Below, in pieces: positions 37,401 to 42,121 of a DNA stretch of 64,000 nucleotides (the first letter of the stretch is position 1; every line of letters begins with the position of its first letter). Source of the stretch: UBA1447 sp964627535 (lineage in GTDB: Bacteria > Bacillota > Clostridia > Oscillospirales > Acutalibacteraceae). The notes beneath the pieces are model-generated. The model saw nothing but the letters and a program-made list of their open reading frames with translations. It searched no databases and was not told the origin of the DNA. The DNA lies in the NCBI GenBank assembly GCA_964627535.1, contig CAZVJW010000004.1, positions 1 through 64,000 of the forward strand. The letters are read 5' to 3'. The position numbers and the translations under genes are program-made.

Positions 37401-38097
37401 TATCAGCCTGCCGCAGACAATCAACGGCGATCATATTCTGGTTGCCGAAATACCGCAGCACCCGGGGGATGACCCGCTGCATTACTACCTCTCAATCGGC
37501 ACATCAGACCCGATTATTATTACTTTGGCCGACGAGATTGACCTCGCCGATGTTTACGCAGGGTTAAGGGTTAACCTTGACACGGGTACCGGCACAGAGT
37601 TTACCGGAATGACAAACCAAATCAAAAGATTTGTGCAGCCCAGGCTTGCAAGAATCATTAAAATTTCCTATACCATGACAAATTCATCCGGCTTAAGCGG
37701 CAGTGATCCACTTGCAGTTGTATTTAAAAACAAACACATTTTCGCCGGTGAACCGGTAACCTATTCCTCGGATGCATTTACAACTGCCGCCTCTGCGCCT
37801 TCCGTTTTTGAAGACCTTGTGGTTACTTCCGGGGCAATATACGCGGCAGGCATGCTGCCGGCGGGTTACAACTATCAAATTTCTGCTGACCAGTATGATA
37901 ATACTGTTCCGACACCTGTTTTGCTTGAAAGCAGCACACCGGTGATGCTCGAAACAACGGCAGGCGAATATGGCTGCTATATTGACCTCAACGCCGCTGC
38001 AGCATCTATCGTCGTTCACTACACAATCATGAACAACGCTCCGTGGGGAGTTTATAAGCTTTGGAACAGCCTTGCTGACACGCTTGTCCGACCCTAA
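22480..38097 (+). CDS. Giant secreted GLUG-repeat surface protein (5205 residues)
   Basis: Start MKKHLTIRLLGLLL behind CGGAGGG, with a Sec signal peptide ending about AMFASA. A Thr/Glu/Pro-rich stalk (residues about 35-120) follows, then about nine large modules. Each opens with a G.GT..DPY.I-type segment plus ..F.L..DI.., continues with F.G..NG....I..L, and then holds rows of GLUG-type motifs such as AGGIVGYHSN, GGLVGLANDG and GGIAGKNSGG. Approximate module starts are 22900, 24680, 25810, 27900, 29740, 31600, 33180, 34870 and 36450. The sequence is nearly charge-poor Gly/Thr/Ser/Val/Asn, with many Cys in the GLUG loops (NCYS-type). The C-terminal 230 residues differ, and no LPXTG motif, SLH or dockerin is seen, so its anchoring is unknown. 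It is probably an adhesin or matrix scaffold of right-handed beta-helix type. The whole 15.6-kb frame is intact. Confidence 0.85.
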   Translation: MKKHLTIRLLGLLLTASVLLSSTGLMAMFASAEGSSDTISSADITTGSADITNNENTGTTTAETETTQPFTTAPSTSSGTEQNNTEEPVATEPASGEQPQTTAVVPETEVNVVTEGGILDTAGPTIAVEGEKLNAASQSVTWLGVDHTTTNMGKASNPYDVYDLAHFLEIQNLINDTGNADKYFRLTADIDLASVTISNFFEYAGFSGSLVCLSPSLATSNPSQVFINFDGDGYKIKNLNVTTVSNEICAIFGYLSANSNVYDINFENCSLTVSLSTARISAVVAAENAGIIHGCSFTGSTSAVTLNMNGTAGDGSTSEIFELSTGHVVKVGYSAFVGDNEGTIEDCYFSNISIQINKRLFVGAVAGQNSGTITGINGEVGGVTVTAFGVSGVTITAISNNDGSGQIGSITGKNRSGATLSACTVWLPGSNTVNSFTYGTKIGGITGVNAGTLSNCYSKGKVSNIGAVSSSVYDMKGYGGTFGGIAGENTGTINTSSAENIGVYFTSTQYAVFGGIAGTCSNTVSNSFSSGKVGDLGSVAAGYFLGGIVGSASTGTLLSSCYALVYLSENALLAGALIGNGAKSNMLSATYTNYWSRQISGWPTQCALNGSDDNDVYRVVKAINVAPYATSTLQKSLFTGTNKPSWGSAVVNVNGIASTSAFAETSDNLSMVEYTNYLEITGGPTAGTYGKVTYNLAIELPAGIGSTAQSTITQQFSFDTVMTSIAPASPVVSLSNPIVVSDATEVLLVKNLNYSHFKLGADITMPVVAPNDWKTCVFSGTLDGNNKTITTNKPIFSKIYGSRDTTVPSGGGSDIAANLEYGYVYALKIMLTANITTAGVMGSVMGGTVKNVTLTNDKINYPNVKLLVTDPLASNVGAFIDYVRGNSYIYGCFTDIMVDIQNSNVNYIGGLIGNINAEKATVENCGSNSFIYCLTTLPAIGSMVGGITANTNGVDNGVIQNCYSGGLVQRGGNIVVGNKISSHLLTNVYWSINDTNTSNQATVTSTNNISVSDTIVQWRFDETFGYVSEGQSSVNLSLPSAINVLANSVAGEYTVQVDTGVIIVGTLSISGGKLIVPITKTVPGSSIADTILTVTHNVTGLKARVTIKNGLNKVDGFWQIKTPGDLQYFSTNQNVFLADGTNCKALLVNDIDMTGYTYNPIGYYNITPAIAKPFQGVFNGNNKKISNLTITDNPLIATGQIAMFAYEKDATISALKLENASITCGNLPSTACLVAVASGGSIHDIAITDSTVASSYSLATGKAFAGGLIGNIISGNDVTVFAIDITRLTMYITADGTPAGIPSGGYSGGVVGDIIDANTTISDIGISDLNLTGSQYIGGVVGYQGESIVSNTQTVLISDVQITASGAETSKIHGSHNVLPSYTGGYVGGIVGGSLSDALTSKITACTVTGVEIHNTGVTLASTGATGGIAGWFSGYIGDDPGTDNTIEECVVTDCTILGLSAGGIVGKADTSSGNLAATVTRCKVTGTTTVTAGAGGAAGGIFGDFTNYDTLLIQYCVVQNGVTVTGGLCAGGILGYISKTSTASNSTTHVYDCQSFAAVSAGDSPSYAGGIIGSARNIINCNKITNCVAGGSVSAVYSAGGIVGYHSNSAVYVQGTGTGFMTSCYVTATLSGNTRLGKLLGYNGSTATFPNDATFADAFKTNVVSTYPQNTSNFGRAAMNAFSSARAIFTDINRPDSVQANYQHGSAVEVNLYDTARTATINVTNVPANGFTYVSASGWVTESVQKLEVTGCSATTVDVKALRSTASGNPTGVVAVYENSGVPISPDGTDVSLTFRARIPVYCNSINYAWEGAGTSGDPWLIKTKYDLDELRNHILTDENSTQYFGGYYKIVNDITFTDEDYAITGPGDFYNGGKLFTPIAGGTGKIAFVGSIDGNGKIISNLKINNTGINATYNGLFEQSGTQTIIYGGVPVVLTAEFKNLEISGADIQGDLTYTTHAGVLVGNADSTAFKAVKISNSVVAKVTTYAGGIAGYATLSTVTGLTLPDTTYVPTNVSGTTVTVSAGMAGGIAGRFGGTIGETVSGGFAVSVSSCAINGYDAGGLVGCNYQLSLNVLYALVSGGSVTSAATSDSYAVGGIIGRADGTGNYPVSITYTKVDGTAVTAVCLAGGIIGKMGVVPTGITNMLLVQHTESYAAVQATATTGTGYAGGIVAYLSNPLIVQITDGVAGGSVTAYTYIGGIVSFIETNALYTLDNTGAINSLMSNFVVSALISSSNPGAKVGLVLGYTHYSMMPENVSYTFLPIVNIKYSSYQYVPGGFIIGNGTINGYQTPNFKETVYDLNKGYADTWTDTYRGMRHFNGAEDTLTVVLGNDPVVLTDTNVLLPLFTGSYGFNTGSTFANFTDTQNMNFTLSGVTSNKVNLVSYNLLTNTLSRGTSEGGGDLRFTYANGLIISLKVIAYSDLEGIGTPGDPYQIKRTGHFDLLRVLPSKYFEQMNDIAFTVADFQSGGDYYNSNSLWEPVKGSGATVFFTGQYNGGGYTISGMKINRPTTDYVGFFAKISNGKIYNLTIANAIVTGSNYVGVLAGETTGSGAALSVTGVHDVHVLNCAVSTTTAGSSGTPVCIGGLVGVEKSTVQIPLSAGISGCTVTSTTVTTGNGEYTDAGGIAAKVQSVENCVADNVTVTAGYYAGGIAARSSITVTGDGNPLLIKNCTVTGVSGISQITANYSGAAAVAGGIMAYMDKVIQLTIESCLVSSDVVIKCGTVSAGGGAGGIMGFIKGQNVTNTYFTAAIKDCESYASVIARNEAGGVLSSIKGVKVQMANMLIEGCVGGGEVQSLSTGAAGCAGGIIGGVNVTSGVVDTTVAFIKDCIASASLSVGAGTRLGKFVGDCTSINYDNISDIIYPTVFNNNYYSSFPQDKEPFGDQTMSASQYLGSSMTDVMLCKQITGNPLESMTVRNLLGEEFSPVAIATFGTPPVTTNFEAEISIWNGAAPADLVAGEPYAIDNGDHDDGVNPFHALAVSGITATTSAAVTWECTGEGAAKAVYIGIRPTNQTAGYIEAAIGYGLTVSIPLVTFDINGTGLSSNPFQITTAQHLTLMYYLNKAYFKQMNDITVTAADYAAGTYNAETEEYDGRGVLYSEGYTGFRPVGSFSKPFTGSYNGQNFRISGIYSTNKEMDYIGFFGYVSGNSALENIHIELMSNVDGSPYGTIGGMNGRYYVGGLAGYCDSETTVRNCSVAFGQVAGRHTVGGLIGESSTSISDCFTDCDVLAVGRQGAGAFAGEAGGLIGNVYDDTLTHISISSCFATGSIYSGNQHAGGLVGVVTGSINSVLNVTDAFFTGNIKSSDESSVGAASILFGSGDNNIGIANCNKAYVAGTNTSFKSTMLPVTSQNGTKTNIYFDSTVLGLTTAVQGTAKTTGELSNGTLPTGFLAADWTVSSGSYPRLIMADNYSNAFCALAALPLQTDAKELQNSGSLADGALFQTKIANTVNGSAITATSSKLDISDTLAYPSGYDADLYGNGADRAVDMLFGNTTGNTITIYRNIFATTAFPLEANLLEYKIERGELWYDCKTPVVTLTASINGFDVSRRIKIPLETAANHYYLATERQLRTLSTNYETTGKFSALRAALNTYDSTVNLTADTSLRGEEFEPILSFKGVFNGNDFTVGKLKIITKSTTDYVGMFNKLESSNAGNIVTIKNINLKDVWISGKNYVGALTGKANNYTLISNCHVYPSGDTGVDASYVTGNTTVGGLLGWAQGTITAGCRSAVEVTGVNTVGGLVGLSAAVIDNSYATGNVTAAITSGSNIGIGGFAGFVSAGSVNYAFASGNVLVSTVDDFTDVQKKIGVGGFIGTVTAGSVLACFASGNVRAEDVGTLKNTSAAGSLQFGVGGFTGINDCQLTGCYSSSSVFAEFTGEVLGVAGGVVSAGVGGVSGIASNTVSDAYSSGSVFRETSQTYPPVSDTYTYYLNAIGGVIGTTAGNSSSHTLLYFDIWNSSYGSSFKAIGGQADTEFVRSLTTDQLTISQALRETGTTPLKLSTNYWSFNSGAYPCLLSLVQQTVSPYIRYPAVLSCVAVIPNVRDTSARTGFGITMAITTPNSLTVLGQEYLLDWSVSAGSEVRFLEEKSGSISTFIPIRTTNESQILSLVAEIKDNSLYGSRGFDRLCAQMLGTETKPYLVSNKSDLQHIALPQIAGYYDITGFENFYNTWYSPVTITGGICTNVAGKVYFKLLSDINMVVDVNYTYSGGKLTAVVNYDGDTNNWNDNHHIGQVPANYGSIPFQGISFAGNDYTIKNFTSDREFIYGISAASDVRDVGFENLNIDTDTTDPPVQGTASTALVLNNLGTIDGCMIISGSITSSAADKVAGIVANNYATLTNSIVNADITGKSNVGGITAINAASGSITKCAYTGGTIIVTQDASTAAYAGGIAGKNSGGISNCYTMGSISSTNGATAIGGLTGENAGAGIISAAYSRTAVNGGDNIGGFAGTNAGSITNAFSAGKVTVSPSAVQSGIFCGTNSGILTDCFADKALSGSSTYKLLTSVTRTENITEKTYTEGSVFTASSNATAYPQLKAILALDNAYGTGIYIPQKYQLLIGGSAVSSATLTTKYSQYIDTLALSTANTVSSVSTPEAYLTDIGWTSSNSSIISDAGATGASSGSATLTAGITVSASNGKTYIITLPVEVATGGQNPNFAGGNGANTAPYQIDSVESFNSLSYYGFDEDNNYIVTADINYANDCPAVPITVFNGHLDGQKNDIYDVTVDNNSGLFGLINTGATLINLGLVGAKTTTASTEGYAGLLAGHAQGAAITNCYAVGEISLNAAYVGGLVGLANDGTTISGCMTSGTFTNTSASGDTGGIAACADTLTTTGISGCFSTAYVQGNGNTGGIVGEVINSSMVTNCTYAGMVMDTALASGASAPFITTIGNITGSKSENSAITGCYYDKQITLISDANATAEFTAELMTGSTYTFDAGLSGGSDKFTEGVAFGVMPVRFLLGTAAGSTEGFSTISLPQTINGDHILVAEIPQHPGDDPLHYYLSIGTSDPIIITLADEIDLADVYAGLRVNLDTGTGTEFTGMTNQIKRFVQPRLARIIKISYTMTNSSGLSGSDPLAVVFKNKHIFAGEPVTYSSDAFTTAASAPSVFEDLVVTSGAIYAAGMLPAGYNYQISADQYDNTVPTPVLLESSTPVMLETTAGEYGCYIDLNAAAASIVVHYTIMNNAPWGVYKLWNSLADTLVRP

Positions 38098-38120
38098 AAA
38101 TGTGAAAGGGGATTGGTGAT

Positions 38121-38771
38121 ATGAATAATAAGCAAAAATTGATTAAAACCGGATTTTTCACCGCGTCAACAATCCTCGTTTTGATTGTGGCGACTGTGGC
38201 ATGGTATGCCATCGGGTATAATACAAATGTTGATGAGATAAAATCCGATATCGTTCATGGCAGTTACAGTGCTATTTATTATGAATCCCCGGATTATGAC
38301 AAGGATGGGGAACTTGACACATTGCCCGAGTGGAACTTAATCAGCACACCTTATTTTGATATAGCAAACATGGTTCCGGGCGAAACACACTTCTATAGAG
38401 TTGCGGTTACGGTTTATGAAGAACTGGCAAGTTTCAAGTTTAACTTTGGCAGCATAGAAACCATCCCGCCTGCGGGGGCAACAAAAGCGGATGTGCTTGG
38501 CAGAATCAACGTATATTTTGAAACGAAAGACGGCGAAGGTAACCCGGTTAACGGCTCCTCAACACAAGACACCGATATGCTGACATTTTTAGGTAACCCC
38601 GATGCTACGGAAAAGACGGTTTTCGATATGGATTTGAGCGGTTATACAATACCGTTTACTTTTGATTTATATTATTTTATCGGTATTGAAGGCAGTCATA
38701 TTGCAGCCGTAGATGATATTATTCAGGGCGCAAGTTTTGTTGTCGGAAATATCGATTTCTCGGCAGCATAA
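38121..38771 (+). CDS. SipW-type signal peptide protein, surface subunit candidate
   Basis: 216 residues, start behind AAAGGGG, 23 bp after the giant gene. The N-terminus MNNKQKLIKTGFF is followed by a hydrophobic core ending in ATVAWYAIGYNTNV, matching the SipW-type pattern (small residues then AWY/AWF). The mature part begins DEIKSDIVHGSYSAIYYE and contains an acidic DYDKDGELD that could bind calcium. Strand-like segments HFYRVAVTVYEELASFKFNFG and YTIPFTFDLYYFIGIEG follow. It has no Cys. Function unknown; by its signal type and the peptidase 40 bp downstream it is likely a TasA/camelysin-like subunit or a cap for the giant protein. It differs clearly in sequence from the proteins at 15274 and 40720. 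Confidence 0.72.
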   Translation: MNNKQKLIKTGFFTASTILVLIVATVAWYAIGYNTNVDEIKSDIVHGSYSAIYYESPDYDKDGELDTLPEWNLISTPYFDIANMVPGETHFYRVAVTVYEELASFKFNFGSIETIPPAGATKADVLGRINVYFETKDGEGNPVNGSSTQDTDMLTFLGNPDATEKTVFDMDLSGYTIPFTFDLYYFIGIEGSHIAAVDDIIQGASFVVGNIDFSAA

Positions 38772-38810
38772 AATCATAATAACACAGAATTTGAACGACG
38801 GTGATAGTAA

Positions 38811-39386
38811 TTGCATTTTAAAAAAGCACTTTCCTTGTTGACGAGTATTTTTATATTTCTGATTTTTTCATTGGGTCTGTTTGTTTTTGTTACGGTGCTG
38901 TTAACGAAGGGTGAAGGTGTCCCGAACTTTTTTGGTTACAGTTTCATGAATGTCAAAACAGAAAGTATGGCTCCTGCATACCCGGTTGGTACAGTGGTGA
39001 TTACAAAGAAAATTGAAACAGAGAAATTAAAAGCCGGCGATGTTATCAGCTTTTATTCAGAGGATCCCGTTATTAAGGGAATTCCAAATACCCACCGGAT
39101 TTTTTCGGCGGAAAAAAATGAATCCGGGAAAATTTATTTTATAACAAAGGGCGATAATAACAGCGATATCGATAAGTATCCTGTTTACGAGAAAGATTTA
39201 ATCGGTAAAGTACAGGGAAGTATCGGCTCTGCCGGCAAAGTATTGGGCATGTTAAAAAACAGATATATTTTCTTTTTTCTTTTTATAATTCCGCTAACTG
39301 TAATTATGGTTTTCGAGTTCAGGAATCTGACGAAATTAGTTAAGCGTGAAGATGATACAAAGCAAAAATCACAAAAAGATAATTAA
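38811..39386 (+). CDS. SipW/ER-type signal peptidase I, second copy
   Basis: 191 residues from a TTG start. The topology is the usual two-helix type: TM1 LLTSIFIFLIFSLGLFVFVTVLL and TM2 YIFFFLFIIPLTVIMVFEF. The catalytic serine is in KTESMAPAYPVG near 44 and the histidine in NTHRIFS near 82. An acidic FITKGDNNSDIDKYPV follows near 102. The short basic cytoplasmic tail (NLTKLVKREDDTKQKS) contrasts with the long acidic tail of the first copy. The signal peptidase sits between two SipW-type substrate genes, and I infer it is specialised for one or both. The ribosome binding site (GACGGTGAT) is weak, so expression may be low. Confidence 0.85.
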   Translation: MHFKKALSLLTSIFIFLIFSLGLFVFVTVLLTKGEGVPNFFGYSFMNVKTESMAPAYPVGTVVITKKIETEKLKAGDVISFYSEDPVIKGIPNTHRIFSAEKNESGKIYFITKGDNNSDIDKYPVYEKDLIGKVQGSIGSAGKVLGMLKNRYIFFFLFIIPLTVIMVFEFRNLTKLVKREDDTKQKSQKDN

Positions 39387-39403
39387 CCGCGGCATCTATA
39401 TTT

Positions 39404-39420
39404 GTTTTACGCTGTAAAAC
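39404..39420 (+). other. 7-bp hairpin in the gap before the next substrate gene
   Basis: GTTTTAC-GCT-GTAAAAC is a perfect stem with three loop bases. No T-run follows. The remaining 90 bp to the next gene show only a strong GGAGAGAAGGGG ribosome binding site. Confidence 0.4.
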
Positions 39421-39511
39421 ACTGACGGATGATATGCTTTGAGCATGCTTCCGACTCAAGAAAACATTTCTTTATTTAAGAACAAGTCTAAAGGAGAGAA
39501 GGGGTGACAAA

Positions 39512-40207
39512 ATGAAAAGAAAAGCCTTAGCTTTAATGTTAATATTGACAGCAATTGTTGGAATTATTGCATTCAAGCCATCCTTTGGTTGGATCAACTC
39601 AGTATTCAATAAATCTCATGAGGTTGACTTAGGGGATTTGAAGTATTCATTTGAAGGCGAAATGCATGCAGCATACATTGACGAATCATCAAGCGAATTT
39701 GTCGCCCCCGGTGAAAATTTAATATATGTCGGCAATGTTCCGGGCACATTAAAAGCCTTCAATCTCTCAACAATAAAAACAAACCTCAGGTTAAGAATTG
39801 ACTATACTTATTACGATACCGGCGACAGCACATTTAAAACTGTTACCTACGGCGACCAAACCGGCGACTTCGTTGTAAAATATACCAAAGACATTCTGCT
39901 CGGTTCATCTTCTTATTGGGCATATGACAGTTCTGAAAAATGTTGGAATTATCAGCCGAACGGCGTGGCGGGTCAATATGATATAGATGCATACGTTTCT
40001 GTCGAAACTACTACAGGGGATGGCGGAATAACCGATCCTCCACCTGTTGGCAACGAGTTGGACCTAATATACAGCCTTGGTTACAGCGACTCTCTTTTGG
40101 CCGGCAATATTTACGAAGATGAAAATGTTCATATAACACTTACCGTTGAAGTGAAGCAAGCGGATTTTGTCACTTGGTCTACGCTCATTTCGGAAGTTTA
40201 TCCGTGA
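39512..40207 (+). CDS. SipW-type signal peptide protein, surface subunit candidate
   Basis: 231 residues. MKRKALALMLILTAIVGIIA is a short hydrophobic signal ending in KPSFGWINSVFNKS, the aromatic GW replacing the AWF of other members. The mature domain has DLKYSFEGEMHAAYIDES near 43, a paired-strand segment LRLRIDYTYYDTG near 95, the single-Cys SSEKCWNYQPNG near 150 and the final VHITLTVEVKQADF. Such alternating beta sequence is typical of TasA-like fibre subunits, but I cannot assign a family. Translation would be strong (GGAGAGAAGGGG upstream). It ends 16 bp before the third signal peptidase, so the two are probably co-expressed. Confidence 0.7.
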   Translation: MKRKALALMLILTAIVGIIAFKPSFGWINSVFNKSHEVDLGDLKYSFEGEMHAAYIDESSSEFVAPGENLIYVGNVPGTLKAFNLSTIKTNLRLRIDYTYYDTGDSTFKTVTYGDQTGDFVVKYTKDILLGSSSYWAYDSSEKCWNYQPNGVAGQYDIDAYVSVETTTGDGGITDPPPVGNELDLIYSLGYSDSLLAGNIYEDENVHITLTVEVKQADFVTWSTLISEVYP

Positions 40208-40223
40208 TCCCGGCGGATGAAAT

Positions 40224-40730
40224 ATGAAAAATAAAATTGCACGGTTGCTTTTCACCGGGTTTACGGTTTTAACGGTATTGCTTGTTTGTTTTATCGGCTT
40301 TTTAACCGTTACGCATACAAAAGCCTATGCTGTTCAGAGCAACAGCATGAGCCCGGCAATCAATAAAGGTGACGCGGTTTTCATCCGCAGTGTTAAAACG
40401 GAGGACCTTCGTTCCGGTAATATTGTCACGGTAAGGACTAACGACGCAAGCGGAGTTTTTACCCACAGAATTACAAGAGTTGATACACAAAATTCTCTTA
40501 TATATACAAAAGGCGACAACAATGGCGACGAGGATCCGATGCCTTCGGAAATATCAAATATTATCGGGCGTATACTGTTTCGAATTCCATATATCGGAAG
40601 TATTTCTCTTGCGGTGCAAAACAAAACGTTCGTAATATTAATTGCTTCTGCGGCAATCATTCTCATTTCAGCAAGCGCGGTTTTATCAAGAAAAAAGGCT
40701 AAAGACGGAGGTGGCAAAAATGCTGCGTAA
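40224..40730 (+). CDS. SipW/ER-type signal peptidase I, third copy
   Basis: 168 residues. TM1 is LLFTGFTVLTVLLVCFIGFL. The catalytic serine is in QSNSMSPAINKGD near 41 and the histidine in FTHRITRVD near 78. The acidic LIYTKGDNNGDEDP follows near 95, and TM2 is TFVILIASAAIILISASAVL. It ends with a short basic tail. It is the shortest of the three peptidases, close to the minimal SipW fold. The next gene starts 11 bases before its stop, with GGAGGTGG inside its own coding end, so the two are coupled. Why one cluster needs three such enzymes is unclear. Different substrate sets or different steps are possible. Confidence 0.87.
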   Translation: MKNKIARLLFTGFTVLTVLLVCFIGFLTVTHTKAYAVQSNSMSPAINKGDAVFIRSVKTEDLRSGNIVTVRTNDASGVFTHRITRVDTQNSLIYTKGDNNGDEDPMPSEISNIIGRILFRIPYIGSISLAVQNKTFVILIASAAIILISASAVLSRKKAKDGGGKNAA

Positions 40731-41388
40731 AAAAGCAAAAAATATATCAGCAATGGCGGTGACTGTGCTTTTTGTGCTGTCAATCGGTTATTTTGCCGTA
40801 TTGCCGCCTACCTCAGCGTGGTTTTACCAAAAGTATGACGGGGTGGAGCATACCTTTATCTTTGGTACTTTGGATGTTAATCAGGATTTTGATGTGCCCG
40901 TGACACTTGACTTGCCTGCTGCGACAAAATTGGAAGACCCCGGCGAAACGTTGTTTGATGAGTCGCTGCATATTGAAACAATTACCGCCCAGAATACCGG
41001 ATCGTTTCCGGCGCGCGTTTATTTAAAAATTGCAGCAAAAACAGGAAACCTCAATGGCTTTCATTACTTCTTCTATTATGATAAGGACGCAGAAGCAGGG
41101 GACACGGTAAAGGATATCATTGCGGGCAAAATCACCATATCAGACAATAATGCAACATATACAGCGCTGAATCTGTATAATGTCGGCAACGGAGTGAATA
41201 ATAATTATGGACGGTTTATAGTTATTCAACCCCATACGACAGAAACCTTAAAAATTGCCTTCTGGACGGATTACACTGTTGTCGGAGATTCGCTGAAAAT
41301 CACAGACAATGTTACCGTGCATTATAATTATGATGTCAACATTACTTTGAGCGCCGGTCAAAACACCGACGGTTGGTTTACAAGATAA
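40720..41388 (+). CDS. SipW-type signal peptide protein, surface subunit candidate
   Basis: 222 residues starting MLRKKAKNISAMAV. The hydrophobic core VTVLFVLSIGYFAVLPPTSA is followed by AWFYQKYDGVEHTFIFG, one of the clearest SipW-type cleavage regions in the cluster. The mature domain includes TITAQNTGSFPARVYLKI near 92, a pattern known in TasA/camelysin-like proteins where a NTG turn leads into a strand. It also has FHYFFYYDKDAEAGD near 125 and TLKIAFWTDYTVVGDSLKI near 190. It is Cys-free. I placed the start at the ATG behind GGAGGTGG; the frame is open further up but inside the peptidase gene. It is a likely fibre or matrix subunit processed by the peptidase just upstream. Confidence 0.78.
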   Translation: MLRKKAKNISAMAVTVLFVLSIGYFAVLPPTSAWFYQKYDGVEHTFIFGTLDVNQDFDVPVTLDLPAATKLEDPGETLFDESLHIETITAQNTGSFPARVYLKIAAKTGNLNGFHYFFYYDKDAEAGDTVKDIIAGKITISDNNATYTALNLYNVGNGVNNNYGRFIVIQPHTTETLKIAFWTDYTVVGDSLKITDNVTVHYNYDVNITLSAGQNTDGWFTR

Positions 41389-41415
41389 TATGACTTGAAA
41401 GGGGAGGCGGAATAT

Positions 41416-42111
41416 ATGAACAAAATAAAATTGCACCGGCCGCCGACCGCGGTACTGATTGCGATAATAGCGGTTTTAGTTGCGGTAAGTTCCGCTGTCG
41501 CATGGCTTCTCATTATACCTCTTGACCTAAACCGTTATTACAGCCTTTCTAACTTTGACGCTTATGCAAACGTTTATTTTGAGGGTAACGCCAATCAGGA
41601 AACTTATCACAATACGGACGGGACTTTAAGTGTAAATATTACAACCCCCGGAGCGGATAATTATATCGGAAAATTACGCGTTGACGCCTATTTCAAGGGC
41701 AGAGGAAAAGCGTATATACGCTTGAAAATGGCTCAGCAATGGCAAGACGGCAGCAATAAAATTCTGCAGTCAAATGCTTTGCTGCCATACAGCATAGCAA
41801 CACCTTACCTTTCGACAGATAGAGGCAATATGGAAAAATGGTATGACAACCGAAGAGATGACTTTTGTTTATATTACGCAGACAAGCTGAAAATGACCGG
41901 GGCAACCAATGGCACTTTTAGCCCTATCCCAATAATAACAGGTATCAATATGACGCAATTCAACGCAATGGTACCGAGCGGGACAGTATCCCTTAAAGTT
42001 GCTTTTACCTTGGAAGCGGTTCAGATTAACCGTTACCCGCAGTTCTGGGGCATAGATGCGCTTCCATGGCCCGTTCAAACAACAACCGCTGTCACAACAA
42101 CGGCCGGATAG
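41416..42111 (+). CDS. Surface protein with SipW-type-like N-terminus
   Basis: 231 residues, ATG behind AAAGGGGAGGCGG. The N-terminal MNKIKLHRPPTA is followed by the helix VLIAIIAVLVAVSSAVAWLL and IIPLDLNRYYSLS. The SSAVAW part resembles a SipW-type site, but the hydrophobic stretch runs past it, so anchoring is possible. The mature part has NFDAYANVYFEG, a beta-rich VNITTPGADNYIGKLRVDAYF near 75, KAYIRLKMAQQW near 100 and a hydrophobic-aromatic tail RYPQFWGIDALPWPV before a short Thr/Ala end. It has one Cys. The family is unknown. Ten bases separate it from the next gene, which begins the two single-pass membrane proteins at the end of the cluster. Confidence 0.7.
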   Translation: MNKIKLHRPPTAVLIAIIAVLVAVSSAVAWLLIIPLDLNRYYSLSNFDAYANVYFEGNANQETYHNTDGTLSVNITTPGADNYIGKLRVDAYFKGRGKAYIRLKMAQQWQDGSNKILQSNALLPYSIATPYLSTDRGNMEKWYDNRRDDFCLYYADKLKMTGATNGTFSPIPIITGINMTQFNAMVPSGTVSLKVAFTLEAVQINRYPQFWGIDALPWPVQTTTAVTTTAG

Positions 42112-42121
42112 GAGAGAGCAA

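Noticed and set aside
22480..38097. Sortase-anchored (LPXTG) or S-layer (SLH) protein
   Set aside because: No LPXTG motif, hydrophobic tail or SLH repeat is visible at the C-terminus; the anchoring mode stays open.
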